Below are positions 17,962 to 26,150 of a stretch of DNA of 28,649 nucleotides, in pieces. The DNA is from a virus. The stretch is from positions 1 through 28,649 of IMG/VR virus record IMGVR_UViG_3300010354_000447, one strand, 5' to 3'. How positions within the stretch are numbered: the stretch's first letter is position 1; each line of letters opens with the position of its first letter. Under the pieces are notes generated by a model. That model saw nothing but the letters and a program-made list of their open reading frames with translations, searched no databases and had not been told where the DNA came from. Both the position numbers and the translations under genes were made by a program.

Positions 17962-20397
17962 TTATCCTGATGCTGGTGTTGAGGTTACGCTACCGTCGGT
18001 ACCAACTGCTAGAGTCGATCCGTCATCAAACGTTTGTAATGTTGATCCGTCATCAAACACCTGTACCCCAGGAATAGAAAAACTACTTCCTGTTGCAATA
18101 ATAGGTTTATTAGGAGCCGGATTGTTTTGATTAACCATTCTGTATAATTGAAGTTGTTGTACAAACTTTCCTCTACTAAAAGAAGATGTTACTTCTCTTA
18201 CTTTGTATAATCCGCTGAATAAACTTAGTGGTATTGTGGTTTGTAAATCATACATGCCTGTTTTTTGATTTATATCAACAGGGCTCTTAAACATAACTTT
18301 TATATAAACTTCGCCTCGTTGCCAATCAAGCTTGCTATCTGCGTTTACAAATGGATTATCAGTTTTAGCAGCAGAATAATTTCCCCAACCACTGTCTCCC
18401 ATATAATAAGGATCTCCTAAGATAGTTAAATTTAATCCTATCATGTCAGTGCCAGCTGTAATAGCATCGTGGAATTGTCTTGCTGCTTGACTAGCTTTAT
18501 CGTCTAAGCCGCCGCCACCTTTATGAGCAGTACCGGTAATAACACCATCTTTATACACTATTGTAGGTAATTCTTTTTTTGTTGGTTTAGCACCGTCTGG
18601 TGAAGGTTTATGCGGGTCATCTTTATCAGGAGCTGCGCCTCCGTTATTTCCTTGCCTATCAACACCTTCGTTATTTTTTGCGCTATCAGCATTGAGAGAT
18701 CTATAAAAACTATTTTGAAATTGAATGTCCCAGTCTATGATATCAGTATTTTGTCCTGTATAGATATATTCGTATTCTTTTACAACGTCTTTGTCAACTT
18801 TTTTTACTCCATCTGGAGCAGTGTTAGGAGGTAAAAACTGACTCTGACTAACTAGATAAGGAATAACTCTATAAACAATAAGCCTAGGTTTAACACCTGT
18901 TTTCTTTAAATTTTCATCTGTAGGTATATTATATGTTTGCGCTTCTACTCTCCACCACTGTATCATACCATTTTTAACTTGTTGAAGTGCTGTTCTGCCA
19001 TAATCACTCATTAATATAACTTGATTAATTGTATTAATAATGTCGCAACCTTGTTTAAATTGAAAAGCACTTTCTTTAGGATTGATAGACATGTTACCTC
19101 TAACCCAGACTCCCTTGTCTTGGTCAAAAACAAAGTTATCTTTGGCAAATGGTGTAGTGCCTTTATCAAAAAGACTGAATCCTAATCCGCTTTTGCCTAT
19201 ATCGTTTACAGTGGTGTCAATTTGAACCTGTGTAGTATTATACTTTCCTTTGTTTCCTTTTAGGCCTAACTTTCCATAAAAGTCGCCACCGCTAGAAACT
19301 GTATTTGGATTAACAGTTGCTGAGTTTGCCGGCGGTGGGGATACCGAATCACCAGATTTTAAATCATTAGGAAAACTAATTAAAATTTGATCAGGTACAT
19401 TTACATCTTTACGTCTTACGGCTTCTGATAGCCACCTATTTAAATTGTACTGAAGACTGTCTTCTCCAGTTTGTAACATTTCTATAACAGTTTTACCTAC
19501 AATACTTACATCACTTTTTAGTCTGCTATACACGCTACCGTATCCCTGTTCGTTCCACGGATAAGCTTGAATGTCATACTCACATCCTTTGCCCGTAACT
19601 TTCATATTTACTGTCATTATTTTTAGTGGTATTCGTACATTAGCATTATCTATTTGTACACTTTGCTGATTAGGTCCTAAATGTCCTTTAAATTCTATAG
19701 ACAATAGTATAGGAACTTGCGTATAGTTAGGGTGTCCTGCTTGAGCGGCTGCAGCTTGTAGTGTTTCAAAGAATAAACCCATACTGTAAGGTTCAGTAAC
19801 TTTAAATGATATTGCTGTAGTATTTGTGTTTCCTGTAGCTTTTTCAAATCCGTAGGCACCTTTAATTTCTAAATTATCCATAAAGAATTCAAATCCGCCT
19901 TGCTTGTTATAATCAAGCTTATAGCTAAGAGGCACTCTATCGTCGGGATTACCACTGCCACTTTTTAAAATTATAGATCCAACTTGACCTCGTCTATATG
20001 TTTCGTTTGGAAAATTAATACTGTAGTCATCTAAAACGCTTAATGTAAAAATATAATTAAACGAACTATAGTAATGTAATACATTAGGAAGTCTGTCACC
20101 GGCAGCAAGTCCTGAACTTTCTATTGTTACATTTTTTGTTGCGTTATCAAACAAATTTCCAAAATTAGTAACACTTTTTTTGGCGTTTTCTAAAGCACTT
20201 TGGATGCCAGCCAGACCAGGAATAGCGGCAGTAATATTATTCAGCCCAGTAGGTATTCCACTTTTAAATTGATTAACAGCACCAGCAAGAGACCCTGCTG
20301 CTGAACTTAACCCCTGAGCAAGACCAGTGCTTGAAAGAGTTTTATTTGCTACACTAGTCAGTGTTGTAGCTGCTGATTTAAAATCAAAAGTAGGCAT
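17962..20397 (-). CDS. Large hub-like tail protein between gp53 and gp5 (possible gp27 counterpart)
   Basis: The product has 811 residues and I cannot assign it firmly. The first 95 residues are low-complexity Ala/Ser/Thr/Gly helix-like sequence resembling the start of the gp48-like protein. Residues about 105-290 are a beta-rich domain (VLHYYSSFNYIFTLSVLDDY, then SYKLDYNKQGGFEFFMDNLE). Near the C-terminus, LFSGLYKVREVTSSFSRGKF and VQQLQLYRM resemble the last strands of phage hub proteins of the gp27/gpD type. The protein ends in two copies of a nine-residue FDDGSTL repeat. The position directly before gp5, whose trimer sits on gp27 in T4, makes a hub role the best guess. T4 gp27 has 391 residues, so this one is about twice as long. 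It lies 1 nt after the gp53-like gene. Confidence 0.6.
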   Translation of the reverse strand: MPTFDFKSAATTLTSVANKTLSSTGLAQGLSSAAGSLAGAVNQFKSGIPTGLNNITAAIPGLAGIQSALENAKKSVTNFGNLFDNATKNVTIESSGLAAGDRLPNVLHYYSSFNYIFTLSVLDDYSINFPNETYRRGQVGSIILKSGSGNPDDRVPLSYKLDYNKQGGFEFFMDNLEIKGAYGFEKATGNTNTTAISFKVTEPYSMGLFFETLQAAAAQAGHPNYTQVPILLSIEFKGHLGPNQQSVQIDNANVRIPLKIMTVNMKVTGKGCEYDIQAYPWNEQGYGSVYSRLKSDVSIVGKTVIEMLQTGEDSLQYNLNRWLSEAVRRKDVNVPDQILISFPNDLKSGDSVSPPPANSATVNPNTVSSGGDFYGKLGLKGNKGKYNTTQVQIDTTVNDIGKSGLGFSLFDKGTTPFAKDNFVFDQDKGVWVRGNMSINPKESAFQFKQGCDIINTINQVILMSDYGRTALQQVKNGMIQWWRVEAQTYNIPTDENLKKTGVKPRLIVYRVIPYLVSQSQFLPPNTAPDGVKKVDKDVVKEYEYIYTGQNTDIIDWDIQFQNSFYRSLNADSAKNNEGVDRQGNNGGAAPDKDDPHKPSPDGAKPTKKELPTIVYKDGVITGTAHKGGGGLDDKASQAARQFHDAITAGTDMIGLNLTILGDPYYMGDSGWGNYSAAKTDNPFVNADSKLDWQRGEVYIKVMFKSPVDINQKTGMYDLQTTIPLSLFSGLYKVREVTSSFSRGKFVQQLQLYRMVNQNNPAPNKPIIATGSSFSIPGVQVFDDGSTLQTFDDGSTLAVGTDGSVTSTPASG
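18017..18058 (-). repeat. Direct repeat encoding two FDDGSTL units
   Basis: The plus strand has GATCCGTCATCAAAC at 18017-18031 and again at 18044-18058, a 27-bp period. It encodes FDDGSTLQT then FDDGSTLAV near the C-terminus of the hub-like protein, and a degenerate third unit (GTDGSVTST) follows. A recent in-frame duplication is the simplest reading. Confidence 0.9.
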
Positions 20398-20398
20398 T

Positions 20399-20698
20399 TT
20401 AAATTCCTAAGACTTTAAGTAATCCTGCTTTCTTTGGAATATAAATTTCCACGCCAGGTACAAAATCATAAATGGGATCTTGTAGTCTATCTAAATTTCT
20501 TTGAATAAACACCCACCATAATTTATTTGTTCCGTATAAATCATATGATAACAAATCTGGTCGGTAAGCATACTGAGGTTCTATAGTATAAACAAAATCA
20601 TCAGCTTCAGCTGCTACAGGCCTAATAGTAAGTATATCTAAATAATTTTGAACAATAGGGGTGTTAAACCACGGACTAGAAGATGAATATGTAGCCAT
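20399..20698 (-). CDS. 53: Short gp53-like baseplate wedge protein
   Basis: The product has 99 residues, about half the length of T4 gp53 (196). The family core is present: YAYRPDLLSYDLYGTNKLWW, then VFIQRNLDRLQDPIYDFVPG and VEIYIPKKAG. This last part is the LysM-like fold seen in gp53 and in baseplate proteins of other contractile phages. In T4, gp53 attaches the wedges to one another after gp6. Only the core domain seems to be kept here. The start overlaps the stop of the gp48-like gene as TAATG, and the stop is followed 1 nt later by the hub-like gene, so all three are likely translated together. The symbol rests on the core match plus location; a LysM-type baseplate protein of another name is possible. 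Confidence 0.75.
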   Translation of the reverse strand: MATYSSSSPWFNTPIVQNYLDILTIRPVAAEADDFVYTIEPQYAYRPDLLSYDLYGTNKLWWVFIQRNLDRLQDPIYDFVPGVEIYIPKKAGLLKVLGI

Positions 20699-21744
20699 TA
20701 TACATAACCTCCATCTTTAACATATTTTCCATTTACAAAGTCTTGTAAACTAAACCTACGCATATTTTCTCTGCTGTAGATAGGTTGAAGGGTTAGTGTC
20801 ATAGTGCTTTTTACTGGCACCCAACTATTACCAGACGCACCTAATGTAGCTTCTCCAGGTTTACTTGTAAGAATATTTCCTATTCCTGCGATTGCTCCAC
20901 CAATTGCTCCAACTTTACCTAATGTATTGGCTAATTTATTGTTACCAACTGCACCGGCAAGGCCTGCCAATGCTGTAGCACCAGAAGCTATACCCGCAAT
21001 TGAAGATAATGGGCCGCCACCTGAGCCGGCTCCTGTCTGACCGGCGGATGCCGAACAATTGATATAGCTTACCTCTTGAGGTAAATCAATTGAAAAACTT
21101 TTTAAAACAACTGGTATATTTTTAAAAACATAATCCCCATATCCATTTAATTTTAATATAGGTGGGGGATTGCCTTGATTTTGACTGGCTCCAGTAAACA
21201 TTTTTGTACAACTACGAAGCATATGAACTGCAGCTAACCAATATGCCCCTTGTGCCGAATCTTCAACATGGAATGGCGCACTAATTTGTATTGTATCTGC
21301 TCTACTGCTATTGTAATAAATGAAAGCATAATTTTGATGAGTTAGTTGTTGTTCATCATAAGTGGCACTACTTGATATAGATATGGACGGTGTGTAAGGA
21401 AAAATTAGTCCGCCGGCCTGACGAAGTGGAGATAACACCGGACTGCTTTTGAACACATCTGGCACATCTAACCTAACTCTCCAATCATTCGGAGATTCAC
21501 TACCGCTAAATGAAGCAGTAGCACTAGCAGTTCCGGCAGTGCCGCCACCTGTGCTAAGGTTTTTGCTCCGTAATGCGGATATCAGCGCTGCGGGATTAGA
21601 TAAATTACTAAGTGCGCTCGCAAGTTTGCCTGCTTCTTGAAATGCGTTACTTGCTTGGCCCAGTGCTCCATTTACTGCTCCTAGAGCACTACCTGCCACT
21701 TGAGTAGCTGTACTAACTGCGCTTTTTACAATATCAATTGGCAT
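20698..21744 (-). CDS. 48: Baseplate tail tube cap protein, gp48-like
   Basis: The product has 348 residues (T4 gp48 has 364, gp54 has 320). The N-terminal 70 residues are Ala/Gly-rich helix-like sequence. Residues about 85-230 are the recognisable part: DWRVRLDVPDVF, LIFPYTPSISISSSATYDEQ, LTHQNYAFIYYNSSRADTIQ and AAVHMLRSCTKMFTGAS. These resemble the gp48 proteins of marine T4-like phages. A Gly/Ala-rich stretch follows (about 235-300), then TMTLTLQPIYSRENMRRFSL. In T4, gp48 and gp54 sit on the hub and start polymerisation of the tail tube. It is the first gene of the late baseplate operon, with a strong AAGGAGA ribosome site and a late-promoter motif just upstream. gp54 is the main alternative name. 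Confidence 0.75.
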   Translation of the reverse strand: MPIDIVKSAVSTATQVAGSALGAVNGALGQASNAFQEAGKLASALSNLSNPAALISALRSKNLSTGGGTAGTASATASFSGSESPNDWRVRLDVPDVFKSSPVLSPLRQAGGLIFPYTPSISISSSATYDEQQLTHQNYAFIYYNSSRADTIQISAPFHVEDSAQGAYWLAAVHMLRSCTKMFTGASQNQGNPPPILKLNGYGDYVFKNIPVVLKSFSIDLPQEVSYINCSASAGQTGAGSGGGPLSSIAGIASGATALAGLAGAVGNNKLANTLGKVGAIGGAIAGIGNILTSKPGEATLGASGNSWVPVKSTMTLTLQPIYSRENMRRFSLQDFVNGKYVKDGGYV

Positions 21745-21762
21745 AAGTTCTCCTTTGATATT

Positions 21763-21770
21763 CTATTTAG
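21763..21770 (-). promoter_or_regulatory. Late promoter motif CTAAATAG driving the baseplate operon
   Basis: The minus strand reads CTAAATAG, which fits the xxTAAATA form of T4-like late promoters. T4 spacing predicts a start near 21758, just before the AAGGAGA ribosome site of the gp48-like gene. The motif directly abuts the -35 hexamer of the facing gp55 promoter. Confidence 0.55.
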
Positions 21771-21799
21771 TTGACAAAATTATGTACATATATTATACT
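21771..21799 (+). promoter_or_regulatory. Consensus sigma70 promoter for the gp55-gp47-gp46 operon
   Basis: TTGACA lies at 21771-21776 and TATACT at 21794-21799, separated by exactly 17 bp. A perfect -35 and a five-of-six -10 in the intergenic gap imply transcription by the unmodified host RNA polymerase. The predicted start is about 21806, a few bases before the AAGGA ribosome site (21808-21812), so the leader would be short. Confidence 0.85.
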
Positions 21800-21817
21800 A
21801 TGTAACCAAGGAATATT

Positions 21818-22639
21818 ATGAAAGTTAACTACTTAAACAACAAGGATCTACTAGAAGAAATACACAAAAGCAAAAATACATTTTGCTCATTTGAACAACC
21901 AATATATCACCAATATGATATAATTCTTCCTAGCTTAGAAAAAATTAACATTAGAACGATTGCTGAAGCCAAACGCAATAGAGCTAAAAGATTAGGACAA
22001 GAAGAATACGAACGCAGAAAATTGGCTGGAGAAAAGGTCAAACAAGCCGACTGCGAAGTTGATTATAAAAAAATTCCAAAAACTGATTTAGTTTTTCGAA
22101 TAATGACATTTGATCACATTCCTCTTAACAACACAAGAAAGAAAAATCCAAAAACTACAGCCGATCACAGGGATAAAGTTAATTTTCCGCCGTTCCAGCA
22201 TTGGAAATTTAACGAACAAGATATTATAGAATGTGTTGGAAAGAGTCATTGGAAGGGTGATCTAGAAAAAGGAAAATTTTCAAAGGATCACGGAGAAATT
22301 ACTCCTACCCTGGCTAAAATGTATATAAAACTTTGCGAAAGATATGCTACTCGAGGTAATGTTCGTGGTTACACTTATAACGACGAAATGAAAGGACAGG
22401 CCATTCTACAGCTAACACAAATTGGTTTACAATTTGATGAGAGCAAATCTAATAATCCTTTTGCGTATTTTACCGCGGCCGTTACTAATTCTTTTGTTAG
22501 AGTCATTAATATCGAAAAAAGAAATCAAAACATTCGAGACGATCTGCTAGAAATCAACGGTATGAACCCTAGTTATACTAGAACAGGAGAAGGCGACTGG
22601 GCTAACTCAGTCAAAAGAAATGACACATCTGACGATTGA
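21818..22639 (+). CDS. 55: Late-transcription sigma factor gp55
   Basis: The product has 273 residues. Residues about 160-245 carry the sigma region 2-like core of the T4 late factor: KMYIKLCERYATRGNVRGYT, NDEMKGQAILQLTQIGLQFD, then SKSNNPFAYFTAAVTNSFVR and NIEKRNQNIRDD. gp55 binds host core RNA polymerase and, with the sliding clamp, directs it to the TAAATA-type late promoters. T4 gp55 has 185 residues, so this one carries about 90 more, nearly all before the core. The extra part is basic and charged (AKRNRAKRLGQEEYERRKLA) and includes FPPFQHWKF and a second aromatic segment (GKSHWKGDLEKG). The start has an AAGGA ribosome site and follows a consensus host promoter, as expected for a gene needed before late transcription. 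It is first in an operon with gp47 and gp46. Confidence 0.92.
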   Translation: MKVNYLNNKDLLEEIHKSKNTFCSFEQPIYHQYDIILPSLEKINIRTIAEAKRNRAKRLGQEEYERRKLAGEKVKQADCEVDYKKIPKTDLVFRIMTFDHIPLNNTRKKNPKTTADHRDKVNFPPFQHWKFNEQDIIECVGKSHWKGDLEKGKFSKDHGEITPTLAKMYIKLCERYATRGNVRGYTYNDEMKGQAILQLTQIGLQFDESKSNNPFAYFTAAVTNSFVRVINIEKRNQNIRDDLLEINGMNPSYTRTGEGDWANSVKRNDTSDD

Positions 22640-22656
22640 CAGTATTATAGGCAAGT

Positions 22657-22663
22657 AAGGAGA
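22657..22663 (+). promoter_or_regulatory. Strong ribosome binding site that fixes a TTG start for gp47
   Basis: AAGGAGA ends 7 nt before TTG at 22671. No ATG or GTG is placed as well in that frame, and the protein beginning at TTG has the family N-terminus, with the first metal ligand at residue 12. TTG initiation may lower gp47 output. Confidence 0.8.
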
Positions 22664-22670
22664 ATCTAGA

Positions 22671-23681
22671 TTGAGTTTATTTAAAAAAGCAGCATTTTTC
22701 ACAGACATACACTTTGGACTAAAAAGCAACAGCTCAGTACATAATCAAGACTGCGAAGATTTTGTAGATTGGTTCATTCAAGAAGCTAAGAAGGCTGGTT
22801 GCGACACTGGATTCTTTTTAGGTGACTGGCATCATAATCGTAATTCATTAAACATTACCACAATGGATTACAGCCTTAGAGCTTTAGAAAAGCTTGGTAA
22901 GGCATTTGATCAATTTTTCTTTTTTCCAGGCAATCACGATCTTTATTACAAAGATAAACGTGACATACATTCTGTTGAGTTTGGAAAGTACGTTCCAGGG
23001 ATCGAGATTATTCATAAACCTACAACTACCGGCGATGTAACCATGTGCCCCTGGCTTGTAGGCGACGAATGGAAAAAAATGGAAAAGCTAAAAAGCCGTT
23101 ATGTCTTTGGTCACTTTGAATTACCATTGTTCATGATGAACGCTATGGTTCAAATGCCAGACCACGGCGAGCTTCAAGCTAGTCATTTTAAAAATCCTGA
23201 ACTTGTATTCAGTGGGCACTTTCATAAGAGACAACAGAAAACTAATATTGTTTATATTGGCAATGCTTTCCCCCACAACTACGCTGATACATGGGACGAT
23301 GATCGAGGAATGACTATTTTAGAATGGGGTAAAAAGCCTCAATTTATAGTATGGCCCGATCAACCTACCTTTAGAACTATCAAATTAAGTGAACTGATTG
23401 ACAAAGCGGACGATACTATTAAACCTAAACAACACTTAAGAGTTAGTTTAGACATTGATATCAGCTATGAAGAAGCTAGTTTTATTAAAGAAAAATTTAT
23501 GTCCGACTATGACATTAGAGAACTAACACTAATACCAGAAAAGAAAGAACTTGAAATTAACACAGACATTGATATTCAGTCATTTGAAAGTGTAGATCAA
23601 ATCGTGAGTAATCAATTAGTAAACATTCAGAGTGATAATTTTGACAGCAAGGTATTACTAAACATTTATAACAGTCTATGA
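22671..23681 (+). CDS. 47: Recombination endonuclease subunit gp47 (Mre11/SbcD-like)
   Basis: The product has 336 residues (T4 gp47, 339). All phosphoesterase motifs are visible: D12-I-H14 (TDIHFG), G51-D52 with HH following (GDWHHN), G87-N88-H89-D90, G-H148 (FGHFE), and GH183-F-H185. These residues bind the two metals. With gp46 it forms the T4 version of Mre11-Rad50, which resects DNA ends to make 3' single strands for UvsX-driven recombination and recombination-dependent replication. Translation starts at TTG with a strong ribosome site, 31 nt after gp55 ends. The stop overlaps the gp46 start as ATGA, so the two subunits are made together. Confidence 0.96.
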   Translation: MSLFKKAAFFTDIHFGLKSNSSVHNQDCEDFVDWFIQEAKKAGCDTGFFLGDWHHNRNSLNITTMDYSLRALEKLGKAFDQFFFFPGNHDLYYKDKRDIHSVEFGKYVPGIEIIHKPTTTGDVTMCPWLVGDEWKKMEKLKSRYVFGHFELPLFMMNAMVQMPDHGELQASHFKNPELVFSGHFHKRQQKTNIVYIGNAFPHNYADTWDDDRGMTILEWGKKPQFIVWPDQPTFRTIKLSELIDKADDTIKPKQHLRVSLDIDISYEEASFIKEKFMSDYDIRELTLIPEKKELEINTDIDIQSFESVDQIVSNQLVNIQSDNFDSKVLLNIYNSL

Positions 23682-25462
23682 GTATCAAATTAAAAGAATT
23701 AACAGTAAAAAACTTTATGAGTGTAGGAAACCAAACTCAAGCTGTAGATTTTAGCAAAGAAAATTTAACTCTTGTACTTGGAGAAAACTTAGACATGGGC
23801 GGCGACGATGGCGGCAGTCGCAATGGTACAGGAAAAACTACTATTATCAATGCTTTAAGTTTTTCGTTGTTTGGAAACGCATTAACTAACATTAAAAAAG
23901 ATAATCTTATTAACAAGATTAACAATAAAAACATGTTAGTTACACTTAGCTTTGAGAAAAACGGCAACAAATACCGTATTGAGCGAGGACGTAAGCCTAG
24001 TGTTATGAAATTCTATGTCAATGACACGGAACAGGCAGCAGGCGAAACTGATGATGCCCAAGGCGACATGCGTGAAACACAAAAGGATATTGACGAATTA
24101 CTAGGTATGAGTCACGATATGTTCAAACATATTGTTGCTTTAAACACCTATACAGAACCGTTTTTAAGTCTTAAGGCCAATGAGCAAAGAGAAATTATCG
24201 AGCAACTATTGGGCATTACTTTGCTTAGTGAAAAAGCAGAGTCATTAAAAGAACAAATTAGAATTACAAAAGAATCTATTGTTCAAGAAAATGCTAACAT
24301 CGAAGCAACTAAAAAGTCTAATGATAAAATTCAACAAAGCATTGACGGTCTATTGACTAGACAAAAGGCTTGGATTAAACAGCAAAGGGACGACTGCGAA
24401 AAAATTGCTGAAAGTATCATTGAATTACAGGCTGTTGATATTGAAAAAGAAATTCAACAACATGCCAAACTAAAAACGTATGACGAATTATCAGCAAAAA
24501 TAAAAAGTCTTAATAAAGAAAAGGCTACGTTAGAAACTGCGGTAATACAAGCAGACAAACAGGTTAAAAAATACGAAAAAGAAGTTGAGCAACTTAAAAA
24601 CAAAACGTGTCCTAGTTGCGAACAAGGTGTACATACACACAAGCACGAAGAAATGACTGCGGCAGCAGAAAAGAATTTAGCCGATGCTTTGACATATCTA
24701 CAAGGTGTCAGTGATAGCTATGCCACTGTTATTCAAGAACTAGAAGAAATAGGCGACATTAATGGTCGACCAAAGACATATTACGACACTGTCGAAGAAG
24801 CTCTTAAACATCAAAACAATTTAACTAGTTTAGAAAATGCTCTGTCTACACGGCAAAATGAAATTGACCCATATCAAGAACAAATTGACGAACTTAGGAA
24901 TACCGCTATACAAGAAATTAGTTGGGATCAGATCAACGATTTAACTACGCTAAAAGATCATCAAGAATTTTTACTTAAATTACTAACCAGCAAGGATAGT
25001 TTTATCCGTAAAAAGATTATAGATCAAAATCTAGCCTATCTTAATAACAGATTAACTTATTATCTAGACAAGATGGGCTTGCCGCATACTGTGAGATTTC
25101 AAAATGATTTATCTGTAGAAATTACTCAGTTAGGACAAGACTTAGATTTCGACAATCTAAGTCGAGGAGAACGCAACAGATTAATCTTAGGATTATCATG
25201 GAGCTTCCGAGATGTATGGGAAAGTCTATATCAAAATATTAATTTATTGTTTATTGACGAATTAGTTGATAACGGACTTGACGCAGCCGGTGTTGAAAAT
25301 GCTTTAGGTGTTCTCAAGAAGATGAGTAGAGAACGTCAAAAGAATATTTTCTTGATCAGTCATAAAGATGAATTAATTGGTCGAGTTAATAATGTTCTTA
25401 AAGTTATTAAAGAAAACGGATTTACTAGCTATGCTAACGATTTAGAAATTATAGATGAGTGA
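23678..25462 (+). CDS. 46: Recombination endonuclease subunit gp46 (Rad50/SbcC-like ATPase)
   Basis: The product has 594 residues (T4 gp46, 560). Domain order is that of an SMC-type ATPase: N-terminal nucleotide-binding half with Walker A at about residues 46-55 (GSRNGTGKTT), a coiled coil from about 180 to 430 broken by the zinc hook C311-P-S-C314, and a C-terminal half with the ABC signature LSRGER at 494-499 and Walker B NLLFIDE at 522-528, with D527 and E528. The Q-loop segment lies near FKHIVALNTYTEPFLSL. It pairs through the hook and powers gp47 cleavage. The gene overlaps gp47 by 4 nt and the next gene by 8 nt. Confidence 0.97.
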   Translation: MSIKLKELTVKNFMSVGNQTQAVDFSKENLTLVLGENLDMGGDDGGSRNGTGKTTIINALSFSLFGNALTNIKKDNLINKINNKNMLVTLSFEKNGNKYRIERGRKPSVMKFYVNDTEQAAGETDDAQGDMRETQKDIDELLGMSHDMFKHIVALNTYTEPFLSLKANEQREIIEQLLGITLLSEKAESLKEQIRITKESIVQENANIEATKKSNDKIQQSIDGLLTRQKAWIKQQRDDCEKIAESIIELQAVDIEKEIQQHAKLKTYDELSAKIKSLNKEKATLETAVIQADKQVKKYEKEVEQLKNKTCPSCEQGVHTHKHEEMTAAAEKNLADALTYLQGVSDSYATVIQELEEIGDINGRPKTYYDTVEEALKHQNNLTSLENALSTRQNEIDPYQEQIDELRNTAIQEISWDQINDLTTLKDHQEFLLKLLTSKDSFIRKKIIDQNLAYLNNRLTYYLDKMGLPHTVRFQNDLSVEITQLGQDLDFDNLSRGERNRLILGLSWSFRDVWESLYQNINLLFIDELVDNGLDAAGVENALGVLKKMSRERQKNIFLISHKDELIGRVNNVLKVIKENGFTSYANDLEIIDE

Positions 25463-25703
25463 TGATATCCATAATTTGTTATTAAAAACAGTACATGCCT
25501 ATTTTAAAAAGAATCAAGAATGGGAAAATAGACAAACGCATGTAGCTGGTATAGAGGCACGACGATTATTAAGTGAAATTAGAAGGCTAGCATCAATTAG
25601 GCGAGACGAAATTCAGGCAGTTAGGTCAGTAAAACCAAAAGTAAAATCACCAAAATATAGAGAATCAATTTTAAAGGCACAAAAAAATAACAACGCTACA
25701 TAA
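25455..25703 (+). CDS. Small basic helical protein of unknown function
   Basis: The product has 82 residues and I do not recognise a function. It looks mostly helical and is strongly basic in its second half (RRLLSEIRRLASIRRDEIQA, then KPKVKSPKYRESI), which would suit nucleic acid or protein binding. It starts inside the last codons of gp46 in another frame and ends 3 nt before the next start, so it is translated as part of the gp55-gp47-gp46 operon. That context suggests a replication, recombination or transcription accessory, but this is inference only. Confidence 0.8.
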   Translation: MSDDIHNLLLKTVHAYFKKNQEWENRQTHVAGIEARRLLSEIRRLASIRRDEIQAVRSVKPKVKSPKYRESILKAQKNNNAT

Positions 25704-25706
25704 TTG

Positions 25707-26150
25707 ATGAAGTGGTGTTATCAAAATCAAATCTTAGAAGAAATACCAGAAGGCTATATTGGCTTTGTTTATTTGATTACTAATATACAAACCGGGCAAA
25801 AATACATAGGCAAAAAATTAGCACAGTTTAAAAAAACTCGTCCACCACTTAAAGGCCGAAAACTTAAAAGAAGATCCGTAGTTGAAAGCGACTGGCGCGA
25901 CTATTGGGGGTCATCAGATAGGTTAAACGCAGATGTACAAACACTAGGTCCGGAAAAATTCACAAGAGAAATACTTTATCTTTGCAAATCCAAGGCAGAA
26001 ATGTCATATCTAGAGGCAAGAGAACAGTTTGAACGCAGAGTGTTAGAAACAGACGAATACTATAACGGCATTATTAACGTTAGAGTTGGCGGTTCAAACA
26101 TACTCAGGCAGCGATTACTAGAACAAGCACAGGCAAAATCAAACGGTTAA
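25707..26150 (+). CDS. GIY-YIG-like endonuclease
   Basis: From ATG 25707 the product has 147 residues; a TTG one codon earlier is less likely. There is no clear ribosome site, and the start lies 3 nt after the upstream stop, so it is probably reached by coupling. Residues 20-35 (FVY, ten residues, YIG; within GFVYLITNIQTGQKYIGKKL) match the spacing of the GIY-YIG nuclease core. Basic residues follow (KKTRPPLKGRKLKRR), then a WRDYWGSSDRL segment and a helix with acidic residues (SYLEAREQFERRVL). No DNA-binding extension of the I-TevI kind is present. It could be a repair-type nuclease or a homing-type remnant. It is the last gene before a gene-free, RNA-like stretch. Confidence 0.7.
   Translation: MKWCYQNQILEEIPEGYIGFVYLITNIQTGQKYIGKKLAQFKKTRPPLKGRKLKRRSVVESDWRDYWGSSDRLNADVQTLGPEKFTREILYLCKSKAEMSYLEAREQFERRVLETDEYYNGIINVRVGGSNILRQRLLEQAQAKSNG

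Noticed and set aside
20804-21640. Plus-strand Pro/Ala-rich frames opposite the gp48-like gene
   Set aside because: They mirror the Ala/Gly/Thr-rich coding strand; the minus frame has the family motifs and a strong ribosome site.
22635-22650. Second sigma70 promoter (TTGACAG then TATTATAG) before gp47
   Set aside because: The two boxes lie almost in contact and cannot form a promoter with 16-18 bp spacing. The TTGAC also overlaps the gp55 stop.
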